Shown here piece after piece: positions 43,028 to 51,971 of a stretch of DNA of 64,000 bases. Made by a program: the position numbers and the translations under genes. Source of the DNA: Halobacillus sp. Marseille-Q1614 (GTDB taxonomy: Bacteria > Bacillota > Bacilli > Bacillales > Halobacillaceae). The notes beneath the pieces are model-generated. The model was not told the origin of the DNA and ran no database searches. It saw nothing but the letters and a program-made list of their open reading frames with translations. The stretch spans positions 3,286,001-3,350,000 of the forward strand of contig NZ_CADDWH010000001.1 in the NCBI RefSeq assembly GCF_902809865.1. Direction: 5' to 3'. How positions within the stretch are numbered: the stretch's first letter is position 1; each line of letters starts with the position of its first letter.

Positions 43028-43106
43028 TTGACTTACGTGTATATACAAGCTTATACTCTAAATGTAAGCCCTTTCATATTTTTTTGACCGTTTACTAAAA
43101 CGTTTT
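43028..43106 (+). promoter_or_regulatory. promoter and LacI-type operator of the sugar operon
   Basis: TTGACT (43028) and TATACT (43052) form a sigma-A promoter with an 18-bp spacer. Forty bases downstream, AAAACGTTTT (43097-43106) is a palindrome with the central CG typical of LacI/GalR operators. The likely repressor is the LacI protein at 47369. The leader to the start codon at 43296 is about 230 nt, and no riboswitch was recognised in it. 42848-43295 holds no other gene. Confidence 0.6.
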
Positions 43107-43295
43107 CGAAAGATTTGAAGTAAAGATTTTATCGGTAAACTGATTTTGTTGGACGAAAGGAATTTGCGAGAATCCTGCTTAAAAAACGGGGGAAAGAAGC
43201 CTTCAAAAAAGAGCGGGCTGACTATCGATAGCTATAAAATGAATCCATTCATTTTATTGACTATATATTTTTCAATTAAAAGGGGAGGAATTTAC

Positions 43296-44558
43296 ATGAC
43301 GTTTGGGAAGAGGACGCTCAGCGGTCTGATATTATTTGGTTTAATTCTTATTTTAGCGGCGTGCAGCGGCGGGGATTCCGGAAGCGACAGTGCAGAGGGA
43401 GAATCCGGCGGTGATTCAGAAGCAGCAGACAGCATTACGATCTTCCAAAGTAAAGTTGAGATTTCTGACCAGCTTGAGGCATTGGCGGAACAGTATACAG
43501 AGGAAACCGGGGTTGATGTTGAGATTTGGGGTACAACTGGGGATGACTATTTCTCACAGCTGCAAATTCGTTTAAACAGCAACCAGGGGCCTTCCATCTT
43601 TACGCTTGGTAATGAGAGAGAAGCCGAGAGATTAGAGTCTTACTTATATGATATGAGTGGTGAATCTTACGTTGAAAACATTGCTCCCGATATGGAGTTA
43701 AAGCTGGGTGACCAGATTGTTGGGATTCCTTATGGGGTTGAAGGTTATGGTTTAGTGTATAACAAGGATTTAGTAAGCCCTGAAGATATTACGAATTATG
43801 ATTCGTTCGCAAGTACATTAGAAAAATTGAGTGCTGAAGGGGTTAATCCACTTAGCCTTTCCCAGGAAGCATTCTTCTTAATCGGTCACATGAGTAACTA
43901 TCCATTTGCCCTTCAGGATGATTATCGTGCGTTCGTTGATCGCTTGAGCGCTGGAGAAGTGACGATGTCTGAAACGGAAGAATTCCAGGAGTTCGGCAAG
44001 TTCCTGGAAGCGATTAAAGCGAACGCCGGAAATCCAATGGATGTGAACTATGACGAGCAGATGGGTGACTTTGCAACAGGCAAGACAGCTATGGTCCACC
44101 AGGGGAACTGGGCTTACGGCATGTTGGCTGATTATGAACTCGACTTTGAAGTTGGCATGATGCCATTCCCGCTTATGGGTAACGATAAGCTGGCTGTAGG
44201 TGTTGGCGGAAACTGGGCGATTAATGGCACGAAGGATGAAGGAGAAATTCAGGCGGCCAGTGATTTCCTTGAGTGGATGCACACGAGTGAAGAAGGACAG
44301 CGTTATATCGTTGAGGAATTCGGCTTTGTACCAGCTATGACAAATATTGAAGCAAATGATTTAGATCCATTGTCTCAAGCGGTATTTGAAGCTTCCAACA
44401 GTGGAGAAACGATTCCTTGGGCACAGAACTATTTCCCGGCTAACGTCATCCAAAACGACTTTACACCGGTAGCTCAAGAATTCTACTTGAATGAAGACAT
44501 GACAGGAGAGCAATTTATCGAGCAGCTGGATGCCGCTTGGCAGAATGCTACCAAGTAA
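43296..44558 (+). CDS. carbohydrate ABC transporter substrate-binding lipoprotein
   Basis: 420 residues from the ATG at 43296 with GGGGAGG upstream. The signal peptide ends in LILAACSGGD (lipobox, Cys at about residue 24), followed by a Gly/Ser/Asp/Glu linker and a family 1 binding-protein fold (DSITIFQSKVEISDQLEAL, GVDVEIWG, FATGKTAMVHQGNWAYG, FLEWMHTSEEGQRYI). It captures a sugar outside the membrane for the two permeases downstream. No ATPase gene is in the operon, so a shared MsmX-type ATPase is expected. The very acidic composition suits a halophile. Confidence 0.92.
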   Translation: MTFGKRTLSGLILFGLILILAACSGGDSGSDSAEGESGGDSEAADSITIFQSKVEISDQLEALAEQYTEETGVDVEIWGTTGDDYFSQLQIRLNSNQGPSIFTLGNEREAERLESYLYDMSGESYVENIAPDMELKLGDQIVGIPYGVEGYGLVYNKDLVSPEDITNYDSFASTLEKLSAEGVNPLSLSQEAFFLIGHMSNYPFALQDDYRAFVDRLSAGEVTMSETEEFQEFGKFLEAIKANAGNPMDVNYDEQMGDFATGKTAMVHQGNWAYGMLADYELDFEVGMMPFPLMGNDKLAVGVGGNWAINGTKDEGEIQAASDFLEWMHTSEEGQRYIVEEFGFVPAMTNIEANDLDPLSQAVFEASNSGETIPWAQNYFPANVIQNDFTPVAQEFYLNEDMTGEQFIEQLDAAWQNATK

Positions 44559-44637
44559 GGATCTAAACAGGGGGACTTGTTCTTTTGATAAGAGCGGTCC
44601 CCCGCTCCTTTCATCTTAAAACTGCAGGAAAGAAGGG

Positions 44638-45519
44638 ATGGACGTGTACAAACAAAAAAACTGGGCATGGTTCTTGCTTTTCACCGGTCCTTTACTTATC
44701 ATCTTTTCCACGGTTGTCATAATCCCGTTTATTATTGGTATATTTTATTCATTTTTTCAGTGGGATGGAATTAGTGCGAATCCGATGGTACCGATTGGGA
44801 TCGACAACTATATTCAGCTATTAGACGACTCTCGTTTTATAGATTCTGCCTGGATCACGATAAAATTTACGATTCTGGCGGTTATTTCTGTTAATGTTGC
44901 AGGCTTGGCTTTTGCCTTATTTGTTACTTCGAAGTTAAAAATTGCGAATACAGCGCGGACGATGTTCTTTATGCCTTATTTAATCGGCGGACTGATCCTG
45001 GGATACATCTGGCAGTTCGTATTTTCTGATGTATTTGAATTGATGGGGGAAGTCACAGGGTTTGAGAGTGTCTTCTTTAATTGGCTGAATGACCCGGATT
45101 ATGCGTTATATGCGTTAGTATTTGTATTTACGTGGCAGATGGCCGGATATGTGATGATCATTTATATCACGGGGATACAAGGTATTCCGAATGAGATTAT
45201 GGAAGCTGCCCGAATTGATGGCGCAGGGCGCTGGCAGCAGTTAAGAAAAATTACGTTTCCCCTGCTTATGCCTGCGTTTACGATCAGCTTATTTCTGGCT
45301 TTGTCGCAAGCCTTCAAAATTTACGACGTGAACTTATCCTTAACCAATGGCGGTCCGGCGAATGCGACGGAACTGTTTGCCATGAATATTTTTAATGAAA
45401 TCTTTGGCTACGGCAACTATGGCTACGGCCAGGCAAAAGCGATTATTTTCTTCTTAATCGTTGCGATTGTTTCATTGACGCAAGTGTACATCACGAAGAA
45501 ACGGGAGGTTGAAATGTAA
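44638..45519 (+). CDS. sugar ABC transporter permease, MalF/UgpA type
   Basis: 293 residues, six membrane segments. The EAA loop EAARIDGAGRWQQLRKITFPLL (about residues 192-213) contacts the ATPase. The start at 44638 has AAGAAGGG directly upstream; a GTG two codons later is an alternative. It pairs with the next gene; the stop overlaps the next start (TAATG). Confidence 0.92.
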   Translation: MDVYKQKNWAWFLLFTGPLLIIFSTVVIIPFIIGIFYSFFQWDGISANPMVPIGIDNYIQLLDDSRFIDSAWITIKFTILAVISVNVAGLAFALFVTSKLKIANTARTMFFMPYLIGGLILGYIWQFVFSDVFELMGEVTGFESVFFNWLNDPDYALYALVFVFTWQMAGYVMIIYITGIQGIPNEIMEAARIDGAGRWQQLRKITFPLLMPAFTISLFLALSQAFKIYDVNLSLTNGGPANATELFAMNIFNEIFGYGNYGYGQAKAIIFFLIVAIVSLTQVYITKKREVEM

Positions 45520-46355
45520 TGAAAAAACCAGGTGCTTATATTAAAGAAACCCTGCTTTTCTTACTGGCTCTCTTGTTTCTGTCCCCGATTTACATAATAG
45601 GGGTCAACTCATTTAAAGATCGGGCGGCACTGTATGAGAATGTCTTAGCATTTCCGGAAAACTTCAGCCTGGAGTTCTATAGGAGCGCGATGGAGGAAAT
45701 GAACTTCATGACGGCCCTGTTTAACTCCTTGTATATTACGATTATTTCAGTGATCATCATCGTTATTCTTTCAGCAATGACGGCGTGGATGCTGGCTCGT
45801 ACGAATAACGCGCTCAGCAACATTATTTTTATGACGTTTATCGCCACGATGCTGATTCCGTTCCAGACAATCATGATGCCGCTGATGCAATTGATGGATA
45901 CGATAATGGATACGACCGGACTTCCGATGATCAACACACGGGGCGGGCTGATCTTTATGCACGTCGGCTTTAACTCTAGTATTTCCGTGTTTTTGTATCA
46001 TGGATTTGTTAAATCCATTCCGATATCCTTAGAAGAAGCAGCCACGATTGATGGGGCTTCAAAGTTCGGGATCTTCTGGAGAATTATCTTCCCGATGCTT
46101 AAGCCGATCACCGTTACCGTCCTGATTATTAATGTAATCAGCATCTGGAATGACTACCTGCTGCCATCTTTAACACTAACATCCACAGACTTAAGAACCA
46201 TTCCGCTTTCCACGTTCTACTTCTTCGGTGAATTTACGATTCAGTGGAACCTGGCTATGGCGGGACTTGTCCTGACGATCATTCCTGTTATTATCTTCTA
46301 TGCGCTGGCACAGAAGCACATTATTAAAGGGATTGGCGAAGGGGCCGTTAAATAA
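45519..46355 (+). CDS. sugar ABC transporter permease, MalG/UgpE type
   Basis: 278 residues, six membrane segments, EAA loop EEAATIDGASKFGIFWRIIFPML (about residues 173-195). It forms the membrane channel with the preceding permease. Translation is coupled through the TAATG overlap. A 20-bp gap leads to the yesL-like gene. Confidence 0.92.
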   Translation: MKKPGAYIKETLLFLLALLFLSPIYIIGVNSFKDRAALYENVLAFPENFSLEFYRSAMEEMNFMTALFNSLYITIISVIIIVILSAMTAWMLARTNNALSNIIFMTFIATMLIPFQTIMMPLMQLMDTIMDTTGLPMINTRGGLIFMHVGFNSSISVFLYHGFVKSIPISLEEAATIDGASKFGIFWRIIFPMLKPITVTVLIINVISIWNDYLLPSLTLTSTDLRTIPLSTFYFFGEFTIQWNLAMAGLVLTIIPVIIFYALAQKHIIKGIGEGAVK

Positions 46356-46375
46356 CAGCAAAGGAGGAGAAGGAG

Positions 46376-47056
46376 ATGCAGAGCTACTCGGGAATCTTTG
46401 GGGTTCTTCATTTTATAACAACATGGGTAATGCGGCTTTCTGTCATTAATGTCATCTGGTTTATCATTAACCTTCCCGTCTTTCTCGTAGTGGCAAGTGT
46501 TATGATGAATTTCAGTACGTCCGCCGATATTATCTATCTTTCTCCTTTGCTTATCTTCGGGCCGTTGTTATTTTTCCCAAGTACGACGGCGCTGTTTGCC
46601 ATGGCGCGTGACTGGATGGTTGATAAGGACCATTCATCACTTGTGAAATCTTATTTATTCTATGTAAAAAGCAATTATAAAAAGAGTTCGATGGCCGGGT
46701 TTATCTGGGTTTTGATCTGGATGATCTGGGCGGTCGATCTCTACTTTTTTATAGGCGTTAACAGCTTAATGGGTACCGTTATCCTCATGATCGGTATGCT
46801 GCTGTTTGTGACGACGATCCACTTCTTTTCGTTAAGCGTGCATTATCACATGACTATCCGGCAGCTTTTGAAAAACAGCTTAATGATGACTGGCGGCCGG
46901 CCGCTGCTTACGGTCGGTACCGGGCTGCTCGGATTGTTTATCATTTATATCAGCATGGATATCTGGTTTTTACTTATCTTTTTTACAGGCTCTCTGATTG
47001 CCTGTCTATCTTTCTATTTATTCTACCGCTCGTATATTAAGATTAGAAACTCTTAG
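46376..47056 (+). CDS. YesL family DUF624 membrane protein
   Basis: 226 residues with five or six membrane helices. It starts SYSGIFGVLHFITTWVMRLSVINVIWFIINLPVF, the typical DUF624 opening, and the FFPSTTALFAMARDW segment is conserved. B. subtilis YesL sits in the rhamnogalacturonan operon beside sugar ABC genes, and members generally accompany such importers. Its biochemical role is unknown, perhaps stabilising the importer. AAAGGAGGAG precedes the start. Confidence 0.88.
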   Translation: MQSYSGIFGVLHFITTWVMRLSVINVIWFIINLPVFLVVASVMMNFSTSADIIYLSPLLIFGPLLFFPSTTALFAMARDWMVDKDHSSLVKSYLFYVKSNYKKSSMAGFIWVLIWMIWAVDLYFFIGVNSLMGTVILMIGMLLFVTTIHFFSLSVHYHMTIRQLLKNSLMMTGGRPLLTVGTGLLGLFIIYISMDIWFLLIFFTGSLIACLSFYLFYRSYIKIRNS

Positions 47057-47194
47057 ACGTTTGAAGTAAAGGTGAAGTTCATGAAAGGAAAAAGGTCTGC
47101 TTGGACTCCATAGCTTTTATTTCGTGATAGGTTCAGGCGTTGTCTGCAAAATTATGAGCGAATTTTTCTTTCCTTTGATACATGGCGGTGCTGA

Positions 47195-47301
47195 AGGAAA
47201 ATTGCGAGACTCCTGCGGAAAAACGGACGATCCGAGACCTCGCAGAGCGATTTTCTCGAGGAAGCTCGGACGTTCGTCCGCGGAAAGCGAGTGATTTTCC
47301 T
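47195..47301 (-). repeat. CGCTTTCC/AGGAGTCTC structured repeat, copy C
   Basis: Outer arms AGGAAAAT and ATTTTCCT, core ends AGACTCCTGCGG and CCGCGGAAAGCGA, inner stems CGGACGA/TCGTCCG and CCGAG/CTCGG. It sits in the 312-bp gap between yesL-like and lacI-like genes inside the sugar operon, so it would be transcribed if the operon is one unit. Confidence 0.78.
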
Positions 47302-47368
47302 GAAATCAACAGCAAGTCATCAGCAAACCAATCATTAAAACAATAATCACAGGAAGCAGGGGAAGAGC

Positions 47369-48385
47369 ATGGCCACCATTAAAGATGTAGCAAAAAAAGC
47401 GGGAGTATCGGTCAGCGTCGTATCAAAGGCCTTTAACAATTACGCCGATATTAACCCAATGACACGGGAAAGAATCTTAAAAATCGCCATGGAACTAAAC
47501 TATACTCCAAACCTCGCTGCCAGAAATCTGTCTTCTAAAAAGCAGACAAACGTCGGGCTGATTTCTTCGGCCGTGTTGAATCATAACGAGAAAGATACGA
47601 ACGCCTATGAGGTCATTAAAGGGATTTATACAGCGGTCGAAGAGAGAGGATATGACTTGTCGATTTTTTTAATAGATTCACAGAAACAGAAGCAGAAGAG
47701 CTATACCCAATTTTGCCGTGAGCGGAATATTGGCGGCGCTATCCTGCAGGGAATGCGGACAGACGATGCTTATTTTAGAGAACTGGTAGATACGAAGATT
47801 CCTTGCGTCTGTGTGGATATGATGACAGAAGACAAAACCAATCCTTACATTGGCGGTGTATCGTTAAACAACCGGGCCGCTGCCAAAGAAGCGGCTGTTC
47901 ATTTACTGGAAAATAATCATAGAGAAATCGTCATCGTCGCAGGAACGAAAGAAACGACGGTGAATATTGAGCGGCTAAAAGGAGTAGAAGACGCTCTAGA
48001 GGAGAATAGTATTCTACTTAAAGATCTAGATATTTTGTATGCGGATTTTTCCGAAGAGAAGGCTTATCAACTAGCCAAAGAGTACCTGCAGGCTAAACGT
48101 CCGACGGCTTTCTTATGCTTTAGCGACCTTATGGTGTTTGGCGTGATGAAGGCAGTCAAAGAAGCGGGGCTCCGCATCCCCGAAGACCTGTCGATCACAG
48201 GGTTTGATAATCTTCCGTTCAGCAGTCTGACGTATCCTCCTTTAACGTCCGTCCAGCAGGACTTTTTTGAAATCGGGAAGCAATCGGCTCAGCTGCTGCT
48301 TGATTTAATGGAAGGTAAGCTCGACCGTCATCACATCTTTGTGAATCATAAACTCGTCAAAAGGGAAAGCGTACGAAAAATATAA
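47369..48385 (+). CDS. LacI/GalR family transcriptional regulator
   Basis: 338 residues. The N-terminal helix-turn-helix and hinge (ATIKDVAKKAGVSVSVVSKAFNNYADINPMTRERIL, hinge NLAARNLSSKK) are followed by a periplasmic-binding-protein-like sugar domain (NVGLISSAVL, GGAILQGMR, GFDNLPFSSLTYPPLTSVQQD). It probably represses the operon through the AAAACGTTTT palindrome at 43097 and is released by the imported sugar. It is 19 bp upstream of the glucosidase gene. Confidence 0.92.
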   Translation: MATIKDVAKKAGVSVSVVSKAFNNYADINPMTRERILKIAMELNYTPNLAARNLSSKKQTNVGLISSAVLNHNEKDTNAYEVIKGIYTAVEERGYDLSIFLIDSQKQKQKSYTQFCRERNIGGAILQGMRTDDAYFRELVDTKIPCVCVDMMTEDKTNPYIGGVSLNNRAAAKEAAVHLLENNHREIVIVAGTKETTVNIERLKGVEDALEENSILLKDLDILYADFSEEKAYQLAKEYLQAKRPTAFLCFSDLMVFGVMKAVKEAGLRIPEDLSITGFDNLPFSSLTYPPLTSVQQDFFEIGKQSAQLLLDLMEGKLDRHHIFVNHKLVKRESVRKI

Positions 48386-48403
48386 CTGTTAAGGAGAAGA
48401 GCG

Positions 48404-50473
48404 ATGGACTATAGTGTCATAAAGGAAGACGACGTATTTCTTACGACCGAAAAGAATGGAGACATTCTGGCAGGAGACCAAAAAGGGTATGGGCTTTATA
48501 CGCAGGATACGCGATTTCTAAGTCAATTTGAGCTTAAAATAAACGGAAAGGAGCCGTCCCTTCTCTCCTCCAATGACGATAAAAATTATATCGCCACGAT
48601 ACGTCTCGTAGAAAACAAAGAAGACGTAGGGGCTGTGGAAGCAGTGCGCGAACGGTTTATTCATCAGAGGATTTTCTATGAACGCGTGACGTTTACGAAT
48701 TATTTTCTTGAAGCAACGCAGGTGGAGGCTTCCGTAAGCTTGGACGCTGACTTTCAGGATATGTTTATCGTCCGCCAATTTAAAAGCGGCGAAGTAGGGA
48801 AGCTCACCGGGCATACGTTTAAGCCGGGCTCGATGATGATCGGCTATCAAGGAAAAGACGATACAACAAGGGAAACGGTGATTGAATGGGACAGCCCCGC
48901 CAACCATATCAGCAGTAACGGAACTATCCACTTCACGTTGGAGCTTGAACCCCAGCAGCAGAAGGCAATTACTTTTACTATCACTCCCGTAATCGCTGGA
49001 GCCTGCAGCAAGCCTCTGCCTTATGAAGAAGCTCTCGGGAAGCTGGAAGCCTCCTATCAGAACTGGATCGATCAGGGAACAAAAATTGAAAGCGACCTTC
49101 CTGTATTTGATGAAGTTTTCAAACGGGGAGCCGTGGATACGAGAATGCTGATGACCGACGTCGGCTTTGGCAGCATCCCTGTAGCAGGCGTGCCGTGGTT
49201 CTCGGTACCGTTTGGCCGCGACAGCCTGATTACTTCTTTATTTATGCTTCCTTACCGTTCGGATCAAGTAAAAGGAACGCTTAGGACCCTGGCGCATTAC
49301 CAGGGCAAAGAAGAGCGCCCGGAGCGTGATGAACAGCCAGGAAAGATTATGCACGAAATCCGCTTTGGCGAACTTGCGAAAACGGGCCAGATTCCGTTTA
49401 CTCCTTATTACGGAACGGTAGATGCGACTCCGCTGTTTATCGTGTTAGCTTCGGAATACTACAACTGGACTGGTGATCTTGAGTTCATTCTCGAATTAAA
49501 GCCGGCGATTAATGCTGCGTTTTCATGGATGGATCACTATGGAAATATCAAAGACGACGGATTCATCCAGTATGCCAAAACGAGTGAAGACAGCTTCATT
49601 AACCAGGGCTGGAAGGACTCTGATAACTCAAACGTCCATCAGAACGGTACACTGGCAGAGGACCCGATTTCCTTAGCTGAAGTGCAGGGCTATGTGTATC
49701 AGGCGAAGCAGAATATGGCTGAGATCTACCGTAAACTTGGAGATGAGGACAGAGCCGGACAGCTGGAAGAGGAAGCTTTGAGCTTGCAGGAAAGGTTTGA
49801 AAAAGCCTTCTGGATGGAAGAGGAGCAGTTTTACGCCCTTGCTCTTGACGGTGACAGCGAGCCGGTCCAAGCGATCACGTCTAACCCAGGGCATGTTCTC
49901 ATGTCCGGAATGCTCAGTGAAGAGCGGGTCAAGCGTGTGGCCGAAGTGTTGACGGGGAAGCCATTGTTTAATGGGTATGGAGTCAGGACGATGTCGAGCG
50001 AGTCTGTCGGCTACTATCCGATGAGCTATCATAACGGCAGCGTTTGGCCACATGATAATGCAATGATTTTACTTGGGCTGATTAAAACCGGCCGAAGCTC
50101 TGAAGCACTGACGATTGTCAAAGGAATGCTCGAAGCCGCGCAGTCATTTGAAAACCTGCGGCTGCCGGAATTATTCTGCGGTCATGACAAAGAGATCGGT
50201 TACTTAGTTCCCTATCCGACTACATGCTCGCCGCAGGCCTGGGCCGCTGCGTCTTCCTTCGTCTTTTTACAGGCGGTGATCGGGGTTAATCCTGATGCTG
50301 CAAAAGGTGAAGTTACTGTGAATCCTGCCTTTTTAGAGAACATGAATGAAATTAAAGTAGAGGGCATGCGAGCAGGAGGCGGAGCCGTTTCGCTGAAAAT
50401 TACCAGGAGCTGTGATGAGTATAACGTGGAGGTATTAGAAAACACCTCAGGCTGGACGGTGCGCCAGGCTTAA
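48404..50473 (+). CDS. amylo-alpha-1,6-glucosidase/GDE-type glycoside hydrolase
   Basis: 689 residues. The N-terminal beta domain (GDE_N_bis type: FLTTEKNGDILAGDQKGYGLYTQDTRFLSQFEL) is followed by an (alpha/alpha)6 barrel (WFSVPFGRDSLITSLFMLPYR, NQGWKDSDNSNVHQNG, EVQGYVYQAKQNMAEIY, YHNGSVWPHDNAMI, LFCGHDKEIG). Acidic residues in GRDS, GWKDS and the late E of LPELFCG are probable catalytic or binding positions. No signal peptide: it acts on the sugar brought in by the ABC importer. Family members split alpha-glucosides, including glucosylglycerate-like solutes, but the real substrate is open. Confidence 0.88.
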   Translation: MDYSVIKEDDVFLTTEKNGDILAGDQKGYGLYTQDTRFLSQFELKINGKEPSLLSSNDDKNYIATIRLVENKEDVGAVEAVRERFIHQRIFYERVTFTNYFLEATQVEASVSLDADFQDMFIVRQFKSGEVGKLTGHTFKPGSMMIGYQGKDDTTRETVIEWDSPANHISSNGTIHFTLELEPQQQKAITFTITPVIAGACSKPLPYEEALGKLEASYQNWIDQGTKIESDLPVFDEVFKRGAVDTRMLMTDVGFGSIPVAGVPWFSVPFGRDSLITSLFMLPYRSDQVKGTLRTLAHYQGKEERPERDEQPGKIMHEIRFGELAKTGQIPFTPYYGTVDATPLFIVLASEYYNWTGDLEFILELKPAINAAFSWMDHYGNIKDDGFIQYAKTSEDSFINQGWKDSDNSNVHQNGTLAEDPISLAEVQGYVYQAKQNMAEIYRKLGDEDRAGQLEEEALSLQERFEKAFWMEEEQFYALALDGDSEPVQAITSNPGHVLMSGMLSEERVKRVAEVLTGKPLFNGYGVRTMSSESVGYYPMSYHNGSVWPHDNAMILLGLIKTGRSSEALTIVKGMLEAAQSFENLRLPELFCGHDKEIGYLVPYPTTCSPQAWAAASSFVFLQAVIGVNPDAAKGEVTVNPAFLENMNEIKVEGMRAGGGAVSLKITRSCDEYNVEVLENTSGWTVRQA

Positions 50474-50476
50474 GAT

Positions 50477-50517
50477 CACAGGCTGTCGAGCAAAGTCTCG
50501 ACAGCCTGGTTTTTTAT
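50477..50517 (+). terminator. terminator of the sugar operon
   Basis: AGGCTGTCGAG pairs with CTCGACAGCCT, then GGTTTTTTATT. Confidence 0.9.
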
Positions 50518-50521
50518 TGTT

Positions 50522-50698
50522 TAGGAAATTATAAAATTCCAAGCTGTGGATATATATGTTTATAATAGCGACATCCAGCTCCAGCACCCAGACACTCGCG
50601 TCATAAGCCATCCGGCCTGCTAAAAGGGAAGACCACCTTCCTCCGGCCGTTTTGCTTATGCGTTTCGCGTCTATCAGGGCGCTTTAAGCCTTTGTTCT
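50522..50698 (+). repeat. long dispersed repeat, copy 2
   Basis: Same family, orientation and context (directly behind a terminator) as 29377-29542, with an extra eleven bases or so near the middle. Both copies keep the CATAAGC/GCTTATG pairing. Confidence 0.85.
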
Positions 50699-50724
50699 GG
50701 TGAATCACTATTTCTTAGGAGCAA

Positions 50725-50818
50725 GACCACGAAGTCTCCTGCGGAAAAAACGGCCTGCTTAGACCCCCGAGCGAAGCGGGGAAGCTTGGCTGGTCGCTTG
50801 TGGAAAGAGAAGTGGTCA
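50725..50818 (-). repeat. CGCTTTCC/AGGAGTCTC structured repeat, copy D
   Basis: Outer arms GACCAC and GTGGTC, core AGTCTCCTGCGG at one end and GTGGAAAGAGA at the other, inner stem CCCCG/CGGGG. More degenerate than copies A to C. It lies next to copy 2 of the long repeat; together they fill the gap 50474-50837. Confidence 0.65.
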
Positions 50819-50837
50819 TAGCTTCAGAGAGTAAAAA

Positions 50838-51899
50838 TTACTCGATTTTTACTTTTATTTGATCCACAGCATTATACCCATAACCTTTTCTGTTCCAGAA
50901 GGGTTTCATTGGCTGTATGCGTCCTGTGGAATCAGCCGCTCTCGTCATAATCGTGTATTCCCCTTTTTCCAAGGCCGGCCATTGATGAGACCAGGATACC
51001 CACTCATATTCAGAAGGCTCATTCTCTAAGCTTGCATTCGTCCAGGACTTTCCGCCATCCGTGCTGATTTCCACTTGTGTGATCTTTCCTTCTCCCGTAT
51101 AGGCGATACCTTTGATCGTATGCTGTCCGGTATCTAACTTATCGTGGTCGACAGGCTTTTGAATCGTCGAATTGACGTTTAATGTGGTGACAGGAAAAGC
51201 CCCTTCATTGTCGTCTTTATTCGGATAGTATATATAATCGATCGACTGAAAAGGACCCTCAAATTCTGACTCGATCACACGGATCTGCTTAATCCATTTT
51301 ACCGATGCCATCGCATACCACTGCGGCACAATTAACCTTAGCGGGCAGCCATGCTTATAGGGGAGCGGCTGGCCGTTATACTGATAAGCGACAAGCGTAT
51401 CGGGGTGGAGCGCTTTATCGATCGGCAGGCTTCTTTTAAAAGGATGGACCTTGTCTGTATCCGGGCGTTTCCCTTGATCATATCCTTCGATGACCACTTC
51501 TTTCGCTTGAGCGGATAAACCGCAGTATTCTAAGAGGCTTTTAAGCGGTACTCCTGTCCAGTATCCCTGGCTGACTGCCCCTTTTTCCCACTGCTCGCCA
51601 AACACTTTCGGCTCAAATAAGCTGCGTTTGTTGCCGGCACATTCAAGCAGTACTTTTATCGTTTTAGAAGGAAAGCGAAAAAGATCTTCCATTGAAAAAA
51701 GAGTCGGCCGCTGCATCGCACCATTTACAGGAAGCCATGAGCTTGTATAAGAAAGGTTCGGATAGGAAAAGTGGTTTCTTCTGTAAAAAAGCCTGTTTTC
51801 AATCCTGTCAGCTTCTACAAAAGATATTGGAGTTTCCTGGTTTTCAGGGCTCACACTGCGTGTAATCAAATATGGTTTCACCAATGAATAGTTACTCAT
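50838..51899 (-). CDS. sulfite-oxidase-like molybdopterin oxidoreductase
   Basis: 353 residues. The Mo-cofactor domain shows the cysteine ligand in VLLECAGNKRSLF (near residue 88), the WTGVPLKSLLEYCGL motif, and HGCPLRLIVPQWYAMASVKWIKQIRV. The C-terminal Mo-co dimerisation domain spans about 240-350 (VEISTDGGKSWTNA, WSHQWPALEKGEYTIMTRAAD). It has no Tat signal, so it is cytoplasmic, unlike YedY. No haem domain is present. The electron acceptor and substrate (sulfite or another oxo-acceptor) are not evident. Single gene with GGAGG upstream. Confidence 0.9.
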   Translation of the reverse strand: MSNYSLVKPYLITRSVSPENQETPISFVEADRIENRLFYRRNHFSYPNLSYTSSWLPVNGAMQRPTLFSMEDLFRFPSKTIKVLLECAGNKRSLFEPKVFGEQWEKGAVSQGYWTGVPLKSLLEYCGLSAQAKEVVIEGYDQGKRPDTDKVHPFKRSLPIDKALHPDTLVAYQYNGQPLPYKHGCPLRLIVPQWYAMASVKWIKQIRVIESEFEGPFQSIDYIYYPNKDDNEGAFPVTTLNVNSTIQKPVDHDKLDTGQHTIKGIAYTGEGKITQVEISTDGGKSWTNASLENEPSEYEWVSWSHQWPALEKGEYTIMTRAADSTGRIQPMKPFWNRKGYGYNAVDQIKVKIE

Positions 51900-51971
51900 A
51901 GCAGCCTCCTGTCACTAAAAATTTCCCTTTGTCTGTTATAGTAATAAGAAAAGGATAGATGGAGTGTCTTA

